Below are positions 1 to 5,296 of a stretch of DNA of 5,296 nucleotides, piece by piece. This DNA is from Candidatus Omnitrophota bacterium (GTDB lineage: Bacteria; Omnitrophota; Gorgyraeia; Gygaellales; Profunditerraquicolaceae), in NCBI GenBank assembly GCA_028719265.1, contig JAQUKF010000078.1:1-5296 (forward strand), written 5' to 3'. The notes beneath the pieces were generated by a model, which worked only from the letters and a program-made list of their open reading frames with translations, was not told the DNA's origin and searched no databases. The first letter of the stretch is position 1. Every line of letters begins with the position of its first letter. The translations under genes and the position numbers were made by a program.

Positions 1-66
1 AAGTTAGCCGCCCCGATTATCAACCAATATCAAGCCAGCAAAAAACACGAGGAAGTTAGTCATTAA
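1..66 (+). CDS. C-terminal end of an unidentified upstream gene (partial)
   Basis: Frame 1 is open from the window edge to a TAA at 64-66 and would encode 21 residues, beginning KLAAPIINQYQ and ending KKHEEVSH. The hydrophilic, charged tail looks like an ordinary protein C-terminus, but it is too short to identify. Frame 3 is also open from the edge, to a TAG at 57-59, so the choice of frame is not certain. Frame 1 is preferred because its residue composition is more protein-like and its stop lies only 11 bases before the next start codon, as expected within an operon. No function is proposed. Confidence 0.45.
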   Translation, partial: KLAAPIINQYQASKKHEEVSH

Positions 67-77
67 CTTAAGGGATC

Positions 78-779
78 ATGAAAATAAGCGTATTTGGGAT
101 ACCGGAGATTTCTCCGGGTAAACACAACATAAAGGACGAAAAACTTGATCAGGCAGACAAGCTGGTAAAGGCGAAAAAGAAAACTTATGCCCAGGTGGAG
201 GTGACGGCTGAAGACGCGGCTTTGGAGTCCGATGCGATCATCGCCTCCCGGGATGCCAAAGCAGACCTGATTTTAAGAGACCTGGATTTTGTAGAAACGC
301 GCCTCGGCCGCCAGCCGGAGGAAAAAGAAAAGCTGCTTTTGGATAAAATGAAAACAGTCCTGGAGAAAGAGGAATTTATCTCCAGCCTCGGATTATCCGC
401 AGAAGACAGCCAGCTTGTTTCAGGGTATGGTTTATTGACCATCAGGCCTATAGTGTTGGTGGATAAGGCAGAGGCTGAGAACGCGGGGGCTATGCTGGTC
501 TGGGCCGTAGCGCAAAGCGGATACATTTCTTTTCTTACTGTAGGGGATAAGGAAAACCGGGCGTGGCTGATCAAAAATGGGACTACCGCCTGGGAGGCCG
601 CAGGAGAGATACATTCCGATATCCAGAGAGGCTTTATCCGTGCCGAGATCATAGGTTTCAATGATTTTATCCAGGCCGGCGGCGAGACGCAGGCCAAGCA
701 GGCGGGGAAGATGCGGCTTGAACAAAAGGATTACATTATGCAGGACGGGGACCTGGCCAACTTTCGTTTTAACAAGTAA
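78..779 (+). CDS. YchF-related protein lacking the GTPase domain (coiled coil plus TGS / DUF933 domain)
   Basis: This 233-residue protein matches the C-terminal part of YchF/OLA1, a ribosome-associated P-loop ATPase of about 360 residues. Residues about 150-232 are the TGS (former DUF933) domain: FLTVG, RAW, GTTAWEAAGEIHSD, GFIRAEII, DFI, AGKMRLEQKDYIMQDGD and a terminal FRFN are close to the family pattern. Residues about 50-105 are charged and probably form the helical coiled-coil region, followed by LGLSAED and GLLTIRP as in YchF. The first 40 residues resemble fragments of the YchF G domain: MKISVFGIPE looks like its first strand, and DEKLDQADKLVKAKKKT like the segment after switch I. The Walker A GxPNVGKS, the Walker B DxAG and the NxxE specificity motif are all absent. 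In-frame stops at 57-59 and 69-71 exclude a longer N-terminus. An AAGGGA at 70-75 lies unusually close to the ATG. The gene is intact and has operon-like spacing, so it is probably a functional paralogue, not debris. A role in ribosome or RNA binding is an inference from the TGS domain. Confidence 0.85.
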   Translation: MKISVFGIPEISPGKHNIKDEKLDQADKLVKAKKKTYAQVEVTAEDAALESDAIIASRDAKADLILRDLDFVETRLGRQPEEKEKLLLDKMKTVLEKEEFISSLGLSAEDSQLVSGYGLLTIRPIVLVDKAEAENAGAMLVWAVAQSGYISFLTVGDKENRAWLIKNGTTAWEAAGEIHSDIQRGFIRAEIIGFNDFIQAGGETQAKQAGKMRLEQKDYIMQDGDLANFRFNK

Positions 780-795
780 CTCATGCGTTGTATCA

Positions 796-801
796 AAGGA
801 G
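796..801 (+). promoter_or_regulatory. Ribosome binding site of purH
   Basis: AAGGAG lies 7 bases before the ATG at 809 and is the best Shine-Dalgarno match among the + strand genes here. It decides the purH start. A TTG at 788 in the same frame would add seven residues that PurH proteins lack, and it lies upstream of this site. Confidence 0.85.
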
Positions 802-808
802 AAAGATA

Positions 809-2365
809 ATGATCAAGATCAAACGGGCGCTCATCAGTCTGTCGGATAAGGCCGGCATACTGGATTTGGCCAGGGCTCTGAAGAGGTTCGGCGTAGAGAT
901 TATTTCCACCGGCGGCACGGCAAGGATTCTGCGGGAGAATGATATTCCGGTCAAGGATGTCTCTGTCTATACCGGTTTTCCCGAGATGCTCGACGGGAGA
1001 GTAAAGACATTACATCCTGCGATCCACGGAGGCCTGCTTGCCTTGCGCGCAAACCCCGAGCATATGCGCAAGCTAGAAGAACACAGTATTGGGCTTATTG
1101 ATTTAGTTGTGGTCAACCTTTACCCTTTCGAAAAGACCATTCAGAAGCCCGGGGTAGGCATTGAGGAGATTATCGAGAATATAGATATCGGCGGGCCATC
1201 CATGTTGCGTTCCGCCGCAAAAAACTACCGGTCCGTAGGGGTGGTTTGTAACCCCCGGCATTATCCCCGCTTGATCGCGGAATTAGAGAAGAATAACGGT
1301 TGCCTGCCCGAGGAGTTGTTGCGCCAGCTGGGTATCGAGGCCTACGCCCATACCAGCAGATATGACGCCTCCATTTATGGTTACTTGAGCAGTTATTTCA
1401 AAGACAACCTGTCTTCGAAAGGCTTTCCGGATGAGTTGACTTTATCTTTCGAAAAGATCCAGGGTTTGCGTTATGGTGAAAATCCCCACCAGCAGGCGGC
1501 TTTTTATAAAGAAAAAGGGAAAAACAAGGGATTGATCGGCGCCAGGCAGCTGCAGGGTAAAGAGCTTTCGTTTAACAATATCCTGGATTTGAACTCCGCT
1601 CTTGAGTTGGTGAAAGAATTTAACGGTCCGGCCGCGGTCATTGTCAAACACAATAACCCCTGCGGGGCCGCAGAGGATAAGTCGTTGGACAAGGCTTATC
1701 TTAACGCATGGAAGTGCGACCGGCTTTCCGCTTTCGGCGGTATCGTAGCCTTAAACAGGAAAATGGATTTGCTTACGGCCAAGGCCGTATCCAAAAGCGG
1801 ATTTCTGGAATGCATTATAGCTCCCGCTTACGCCAAGGAGTCCCTGGTTTTGTTTAAGAATAAGAAAAACCTGCGCCTGCTGGAACTGGATGATTTGAGC
1901 GTTATCAGAGAGCCGGAATTCAAACGCGTCAGCGGCGGGATGCTTTTGCAGGATAAGGACCTTTTAAGCCTGGAGCCGGGTAATCTGAAGGTAGTCACCA
2001 GGAAAAAGCCTACCAGGGCCCAGATGCAAAGTTTGCTCTTTGCTTGGAAAGTAGCCAAGCATGTTAAGTCCAATGCTATTGTTTTTGCAAAGGGGACCCG
2101 GACCGTTGGTATCGGTGCCGGCCAGATGTCCCGCGTGGATTCAGTCATGATCGCCAGGAATAAATCCGGCAACGCCGGTAAAGGGTGTTGTTTGGCTTCG
2201 GACGCCTTTTTCCCGAAAGAGGACGCTATTTCCTGGGCGCATAAGGCGCATGTCCGGGCCATAATCCAGCCGGGAGGTTCTATTGCCGACCAGAAAATAA
2301 TCGATGCTTGCAATAAGCATAAGATTGCCATGGTTACCACAGGCATAAGGCATTTCAGGCATTGA
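809..2365 (+). CDS. purH: Bifunctional AICAR formyltransferase / IMP cyclohydrolase PurH
   Basis: PurH catalyses the last two steps of de novo purine synthesis in the cytoplasm: transfer of a formyl group from 10-formyl-tetrahydrofolate to AICAR, then ring closure to IMP. The 518 residues fit the usual length of 510-530. The N-terminal cyclohydrolase domain (about 1-195, MGS-like fold) shows STGGTA (33-38), FPEMLDGRVKTLHP (57-70), NLYPF (103-107) and IDIGGPSMLRSAAKNY (125-140). The formyltransferase domain (about 200-518) shows RYGENPHQ (221-228), SFNNILDLNSA, the catalytic Lys-His pair in VKHNNPCGA (280-281), SAFGGIVALN, SGGML, VGIGAGQMSRVDSV, SDAFFP, QPGGSIAD and the terminal TGIRHFRH. All expected motifs are present, so it should be active. 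The common FFPFRD is FFPKED here, a modest variant. The ATG at 809 is set by the AAGGAG at 796-801. The last base of its stop codon is the first base of the folC start. Confidence 0.97.
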   Translation: MIKIKRALISLSDKAGILDLARALKRFGVEIISTGGTARILRENDIPVKDVSVYTGFPEMLDGRVKTLHPAIHGGLLALRANPEHMRKLEEHSIGLIDLVVVNLYPFEKTIQKPGVGIEEIIENIDIGGPSMLRSAAKNYRSVGVVCNPRHYPRLIAELEKNNGCLPEELLRQLGIEAYAHTSRYDASIYGYLSSYFKDNLSSKGFPDELTLSFEKIQGLRYGENPHQQAAFYKEKGKNKGLIGARQLQGKELSFNNILDLNSALELVKEFNGPAAVIVKHNNPCGAAEDKSLDKAYLNAWKCDRLSAFGGIVALNRKMDLLTAKAVSKSGFLECIIAPAYAKESLVLFKNKKNLRLLELDDLSVIREPEFKRVSGGMLLQDKDLLSLEPGNLKVVTRKKPTRAQMQSLLFAWKVAKHVKSNAIVFAKGTRTVGIGAGQMSRVDSVMIARNKSGNAGKGCCLASDAFFPKEDAISWAHKAHVRAIIQPGGSIADQKIIDACNKHKIAMVTTGIRHFRH

Positions 2366-3687
2366 TGGATGGATACCCGGCGGCTGTTAAATATTTGGAA
2401 TCACTGCTAAATTATGAAAGGTTAATCCGCTATCCTTATAAGAGGTCTGTCGGCCTTAAAAGAATAAAGAACCTCCTGCAGTCAATCGGCAATCCCCACA
2501 GGGAACTTAAAGTTATCCATGTAGCAGGCTCCAAGGGCAAGGGATCAACGTGTGCCTTTATCGCTTATATTTTAAGGCAGGCAGGTTTTTCCGTAGGCCT
2601 ATATACCTCCCCGCATTTGTCGGATCTGCGGGAACGCATCCGCGTCCTCGGTCCGGTCCAGTCCTCTCCACGGGAGCAGTTTGAAGGCATGATATCCAGG
2701 AAGGAGTTTGTCAAGCTGGTTGAGTTTTTAAAACCGGAGATAAAGAAGTCCGGCACGCTTTCTTTTTTTGAAGCCTGTACCGCGCTGGCATTCTTGTATT
2801 TCAATAAAAAGAATGTTGATTTTGCCGTGCTGGAGACCGGATTAGGGGGCAGGCTGGATGCGACCAATGTCGCAAATAGCCTGGTTTCCGTGATAACCCC
2901 CATAAGCTACGAGCATACCATGTATTTAGGAAAAACATTAGCCAGGATCGCAGGAGAAAAAGCCGGAATTATCAAGCGCGGCTCCGTGATTGTTTGTTCT
3001 CCCCAGTCAAAAGAGGCCGGGCGGGTTATCGAGGCCAGGGCCGGTAAAATGAAGGCGGGCCTCTTGCGCGTAGGCAGGGAAATAAGGTATTCTGCTGAAG
3101 GCAAAAGTTTTTCGATAAAAGGGGTGAATAATAATTACAGCTCGCTAAGTATCAGGCTGCTGGGCGATCACCAGCTGGTCAATGCCAGTCTTGCCGTTGG
3201 CGCGGTGGAGGCCTTGAGCCGCTATGGTTATAAAGTCGGCATTGATAGCGTAAGAAGAGGGCTTTATAATACTGTTTGGCCGGGCAGGATGGAAGTGCTT
3301 TGCCGGAAGCCGCTCATTGTGATTGACGGCGCACAGAATGCCGCATCCGCGGCGGTTTTAAAATCAGCGGTCAGGAATATTTTTAGATACAGGGAACTTA
3401 TACTGGTATTCGGGGTTTCGCAGGACAAGGACATTGGCGGCATAAGCGCGCATCTTTCCAGGTTTGCCCATAAGGTTGTTTTGACAAAAGCCGACAATCC
3501 GAGGGCGGCAGCACCGGAATACCTGCGGGGATATTTCCCGCAGAAAGAGGGCAACCTGTTTGTTACCGGCGGTACGCGGGAGGCGATGTCCAAGGCTGCG
3601 CAGATTGCCCGCAAGGGGGATTTGATATTGGTTACGGGGTCTTTATTTGTGGTGGGGGAATTCAGGGATGCTTATAGACGCTATTGA
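2365..3687 (+). CDS. folC: Folylpolyglutamate synthase / dihydrofolate synthase FolC
   Basis: FolC is an ATP-dependent Mur-ligase-fold enzyme that joins glutamate to dihydropteroate and/or extends the polyglutamate tail of folates. The sequence does not show whether one or both activities are present. The 440 residues are a normal length. Motifs in order: P-loop HVAGSKGKGST (52-62), YTSPHLSDLRERI (80-92), FFEACTALAFLYF (134-146), LETGLGGRLDATN (156-168), YEHTMYLG (182-189), IAGEKAGIIKRG (195-206), a conserved GDHQLVNASLA region (267-277), IDGAQN (320-325), VFGVSQDKD (348-356) and NPRAA (378-382). From family knowledge, Ser82, Glu157 and His184 should be magnesium ligands, and Lys199 in EKAGI the carbamylated lysine. 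Two deviations stand out: DGAQN replaces the usual DGAHNP, and the Asp before the conserved His is Glu183. The ATG at 2365 is preferred over a TTG at 2362. It overlaps the purH stop by one base, and only a weak CAGG precedes it, which suggests translational coupling. Confidence 0.94.
   Translation: MDGYPAAVKYLESLLNYERLIRYPYKRSVGLKRIKNLLQSIGNPHRELKVIHVAGSKGKGSTCAFIAYILRQAGFSVGLYTSPHLSDLRERIRVLGPVQSSPREQFEGMISRKEFVKLVEFLKPEIKKSGTLSFFEACTALAFLYFNKKNVDFAVLETGLGGRLDATNVANSLVSVITPISYEHTMYLGKTLARIAGEKAGIIKRGSVIVCSPQSKEAGRVIEARAGKMKAGLLRVGREIRYSAEGKSFSIKGVNNNYSSLSIRLLGDHQLVNASLAVGAVEALSRYGYKVGIDSVRRGLYNTVWPGRMEVLCRKPLIVIDGAQNAASAAVLKSAVRNIFRYRELILVFGVSQDKDIGGISAHLSRFAHKVVLTKADNPRAAAPEYLRGYFPQKEGNLFVTGGTREAMSKAAQIARKGDLILVTGSLFVVGEFRDAYRRY
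3654..3659 (+). promoter_or_regulatory. Likely ribosome binding site of mnmE inside folC
   Basis: GGGGGA lies 8 bases before the ATG at 3668 and is part of the folC coding sequence (the Val-Gly-Glu codons near its end). It is an imperfect Shine-Dalgarno match, but it supports the ATG over the TTG at 3647, which lies upstream of it. Confidence 0.5.
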
Positions 3688-5053
3688 TGATACGATTGCC
3701 GCAATATCTACCGCGCCGGGTGAAGGGGCGGTGGGTATTGTACGTTTAAGCGGGCCCAGGGCGTTGAAGGTCGCCGGGGCGCTATTCGTCGGCAAGAGCA
3801 AGAAACGGGTCACGGGTTTTAAAACTTACACGTTGCATTATGGAAGAATAGTTCATTCCGGCCAGATACTCGATGAGGTTATCCTTGCCGTAATGCGTTC
3901 CCCGCATTCTTATACCAGGGAAGATGTTGTCGAGATAAATTGTCATGGCGGAGTCGTGGCCTTACGCAAAATATTGAATGCGGCATTGGCCTGCGGCTGC
4001 CGGCTGGCCTCTCCAGGAGAATTTACCAGGAGGGCATTTTTAAACGGGAGGATCGACCTGGCTCAGGCGGAGGCGGTAATCGACCTGATCCGCGCCAAAA
4101 CCGATTCCGCCCTGGATATAAGCCTGGATCAGTTACGCGGCGGGCTCTCCAGGGAGATCAACGCTTTGCGTAGGGGGATATTAAAAGAACTTTCTTCCCT
4201 TGAGGCATATATAGATTTCCCGGAAGAGGATACCGGAGCCGGGAACCGCCTGCGCAATACACTTAAAGGGCTGCGCAAGATTGCCGATGCGCTGAAAGAG
4301 ATACTCGACTATTCTTCCGCCGGAAGAATACTGCGCGACGGCCTGCGCGTAGTTATTTGCGGAAGGCCAAACGTGGGCAAATCCTCTCTTTTAAATGCCC
4401 TGATTAAGAGTAGGCGTTCCATCGTTACCCATATCCCCGGTACTACCCGCGATGCGATAGAAGAAACTGTTGACCTTAATGGCGTTCCCGTGCGGTTGGT
4501 AGATACCGCGGGTATTTTGAAGCCGCGTAATATCATTGAACGGGAAGCCGTGCGTCGTTCAAACAGGCATATTCTTGAGGCAGACCTGGTCCTCTTGGTA
4601 TTTGACTGCAGCCAGAAACTGCTTGCGGAGGATGAGAAACTGATCCGCCAGACCAGGGGCAGGCCGGTTGTGGCGGTGATCAACAAAATAGATCTTCCCT
4701 TGCGTATCGACAGATCGAAGATTAAAACCATTTTCGGCTCGTTCATCGGCGTTTCCGCCAAGACATCCAAGCACCTCATCCAGCTTAAGCAGGCTATCGG
4801 GCATGCCGCATTTAAGGATTGTCGGGTGGCCAGGGAACATATACTGGTAAGCAACCTAAGGCATATCGAATCCCTGGCTTGCGCAAGGAAGCTTGTTTTG
4901 GAAGCCCAGGATTGCCTGGGGAAAAAGATGCCGGAAGAACTTGCCGCCCAGGGCCTGCGGGAAGCGGTTGTCTTGCTTGACGGCATCCTTGGAAAAAGCT
5001 TTACCGAGGACCTGCTGGACAGGATATTCAGCCAATTCTGCATCGGTAAATAA
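3668..5053 (+). CDS. mnmE: tRNA uridine-34 modification GTPase MnmE (TrmE)
   Basis: MnmE works with MnmG in the cytoplasm. It uses GTP hydrolysis and methylene-tetrahydrofolate to install the aminomethyl-type group on C5 of U34 in certain tRNAs. The 461 residues match the family (about 450-460). The N-terminal folate-binding domain (about 1-125) shows DTIAAIS, PGEGAVGIVRLSG, SYTREDVVEINCHGG and GEFTRRAFLNGRIDLAQAEAV. A G domain is inserted in the helical domain: G1 GRPNVGKS (232-239), G2 PGTTRD (257-262), G3 DTAG (279-282), G4 NKID (339-342) and G5 SAK (363-365). The C-terminus is FCIGK, with Cys458 in the family C-x-G-K motif. Glu291 lies nine residues after the DTAG Gly, the spacing of catalytic Glu282 in E. 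coli. After DTAG the usual I/L-R is I-L and the usual GIE is EAV. The start is the ATG at 3668, with GGGGGA at 3654-3659 upstream. It begins 20 bases inside folC. A TTG at 3647 would add an unusual WWGNSG. Two TAA codons end the gene. Confidence 0.96.
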   Translation: MLIDAIDDTIAAISTAPGEGAVGIVRLSGPRALKVAGALFVGKSKKRVTGFKTYTLHYGRIVHSGQILDEVILAVMRSPHSYTREDVVEINCHGGVVALRKILNAALACGCRLASPGEFTRRAFLNGRIDLAQAEAVIDLIRAKTDSALDISLDQLRGGLSREINALRRGILKELSSLEAYIDFPEEDTGAGNRLRNTLKGLRKIADALKEILDYSSAGRILRDGLRVVICGRPNVGKSSLLNALIKSRRSIVTHIPGTTRDAIEETVDLNGVPVRLVDTAGILKPRNIIEREAVRRSNRHILEADLVLLVFDCSQKLLAEDEKLIRQTRGRPVVAVINKIDLPLRIDRSKIKTIFGSFIGVSAKTSKHLIQLKQAIGHAAFKDCRVAREHILVSNLRHIESLACARKLVLEAQDCLGKKMPEELAAQGLREAVVLLDGILGKSFTEDLLDRIFSQFCIGK

Positions 5054-5169
5054 TAATCTGCAGGTAGCCCTTGTTTTTTTCGAACAAAACTAAACCGTCG
5101 GTGTATCTATATAATGGAGCGGGTATTAAGATACCGGAATGATACCTTCGCGGCCGGTTCATCCAAAAA
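5054..5169. other. Non-coding stretch between mnmE and the insertion sequence
   Basis: No convincing gene lies here. It starts with a second in-frame TAA for mnmE. A weak AT-only stem (TTGTT at 5071-5075 with AACAA at 5083-5087) has T residues in its loop and none after it, so it is a poor terminator. GGTAT (5122-5126) and ATACC (5131-5135) form a short hairpin, and GATACC is repeated at 5130-5135 and 5141-5146. TATAAT at 5110-5115 has no matching -35 box. The stretch may be operon trailer or the remains of a region interrupted by the insertion sequence. Confidence 0.5.
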
Positions 5170-5196
5170 TGTAATATACCCATTGTCAAGTAGCAT
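5107..5196 (-). CDS. Possible small protein (29 residues) overlapping the transposase end
   Basis: An ATG at 5196 on the minus strand, behind the AGGAGG at 5203-5208, opens a 29-residue frame. It starts MLLDNGYITFLDEP and ends YLNTRSII before TAG at 5109-5107. It overlaps the transposase stop by 11 bases and runs out of the likely element border into the flanking DNA, so it would be a chimera of element and host sequence. I do not recognise it, and it shows no signal peptide or membrane segment. The main support is the ribosome binding site. A chance open frame is the more likely explanation. Confidence 0.2.
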   Translation of the reverse strand: MLLDNGYITFLDEPAAKVSFRYLNTRSII

Positions 5197-5296
5197 TTTT
5201 AACCTCCTGTTCTTTGTGATATTTGAGCCAGTATTGATAGGGTGATAAGTTGCCTAAAGCCTGGTGAGGCCGGTAGAAGTTATAGAATCTCTCCCA
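5186..5296 (-). CDS. Transposase with integrase (DDE) core, C-terminal 36 residues
   Basis: Read from the window edge on the minus strand, the frame encodes ERFYNFYRPHQALGNLSP followed by YQYWLKYHKEQ and ends EVKNAT with TGA at 5186-5188. The YNFYRPHQALGNLSPYQYW pattern is the characteristic C-terminal end of the rve integrase core in IS3/IS481-type transposases, which cut and join DNA at the element's terminal repeats. The catalytic DDE residues lie upstream of this stretch and outside the window, so activity cannot be judged, and the motif does not settle the family between IS3 and IS481. The gene converges on mnmE, so the element appears to sit downstream of the operon without breaking any recognised gene. 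Confidence 0.88.
   Translation of the reverse strand, partial: WERFYNFYRPHQALGNLSPYQYWLKYHKEQEVKNAT
5203..5208 (-). promoter_or_regulatory. Strong Shine-Dalgarno sequence at the transposase 3' end
   Basis: On the minus strand AGGAGG lies 6 bases before an ATG at 5196-5194. It sits inside the last codons of the transposase (Gln-Glu-Val) and could be chance coding sequence, or it could start the small frame at 5107-5196. Confidence 0.35.

Larger units (their letters stand above)
5170..5296 (-). mobile_element. Edge of an insertion sequence of IS3/IS481 type (partial)
   Basis: The minus strand carries the 3' end of an integrase-type transposase, so one end of the element must lie just beyond its stop at 5186. 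Two candidate tips read inward with the TG start typical of these families: TGTAATATACCCATTG from 5170 and TGTCAAGTAGC from 5184. The first leaves a short trailer after the transposase stop. The second would place the stop inside the terminal repeat. The other end, its inverted repeat and any target-site duplication lie outside the window, so the exact border is undecided. Confidence 0.6.

Noticed and set aside
185..697. Minus-strand open frame inside the YchF-like gene (170 codons)
   Set aside because: It is antisense to a clear TGS-domain gene and shows no domain pattern and no supporting ribosome binding site that I could see.
788..808. Earlier TTG start for purH
   Set aside because: The added seven residues are not part of PurH, and the AAGGAG lies downstream of this TTG and correctly spaced for the ATG at 809.
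4309..5043. Long open frame on the minus strand inside mnmE (244 codons)
   Set aside because: It lies wholly antisense to a gene with every MnmE motif. Its product is rich in Ser, Arg and Leu with no recognisable domain, as expected from a reverse-strand shadow.
5071..5090. Rho-independent terminator after mnmE
   Set aside because: The stem is five AT-rich pairs with the T run in the loop and no T tract after it, so it should not terminate efficiently.
5110..5115. TATAAT as a promoter -10 box
   Set aside because: No TTGACA-like sequence is found 16-18 bases upstream (AAACTA and its neighbours), and no clear gene follows on the plus strand.
5116..5165. tRNA-like stretch with GGTTCATCC resembling a T arm
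   Set aside because: No D arm, anticodon arm or matching acceptor stem could be built around it, and the T-stem pairing fails.
5114..5245. Plus-strand 43-codon frame starting at an ATG after TATAAT
   Set aside because: It has no ribosome binding site, runs antisense through the transposase end, and encodes no recognisable protein. Its first codons could be a gene interrupted by the element, but nothing supports that.
1..5296. CRISPR array, toxin-antitoxin pair, riboswitch or defence system
   Set aside because: No spaced direct repeats, no pair of small overlapping genes and no recognisable riboswitch core were seen. Nearly all of the window is accounted for by housekeeping genes.

Overview
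The window is a bacterial chromosomal segment holding a compact, co-directional (+ strand) run of housekeeping genes. It ends at the 3' edge of an insertion sequence on the minus strand. In order it contains: the last codons of an unidentified upstream gene (1-66), a short YchF-related protein without a GTP-binding domain (78-779), purH (809-2365), folC (2365-3687), mnmE (3668-5053), a 116-base non-coding stretch (5054-5169), and the C-terminal end of an integrase-type (DDE) transposase read from the minus strand (5186-5296).

The spacing indicates one transcription unit. The gaps are 11 and 29 bases before the YchF-like gene and purH. The purH stop and folC start share one base (TGATG), and mnmE starts 20 bases inside the end of folC. 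No strong intrinsic terminator or promoter is visible between 1 and 5053, so any promoter probably lies upstream of the window.

Three of the genes meet at folate chemistry. PurH uses 10-formyl-tetrahydrofolate for the last two steps to IMP. FolC makes dihydrofolate and/or adds the glutamate tail that keeps folates in the cell. MnmE, with its partner MnmG (not in the window), uses methylene-tetrahydrofolate to modify the wobble uridine of tRNAs. The YchF-like protein is the odd member: it keeps the helical region and C-terminal TGS domain of the ribosome-associated ATPase YchF, but the Walker A, Walker B and nucleotide-specificity motifs are gone.

The organism cannot be named from this window. 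All core genes are bacterial in type, base composition is moderate, and the protein variants (GTPase-less YchF, DGAQN in FolC, unusual switch II in MnmE) fit an uncultured, deep-branching anaerobic lineage such as Omnitrophota better than a well-studied proteobacterium. That is a loose inference.

I see no new defence or mobile system fully inside the window. The points most worth checking are the GTPase-less YchF relative beside purH, and the insertion-sequence edge, with an outward TTGACA box and a small reading frame behind a strong ribosome binding site.
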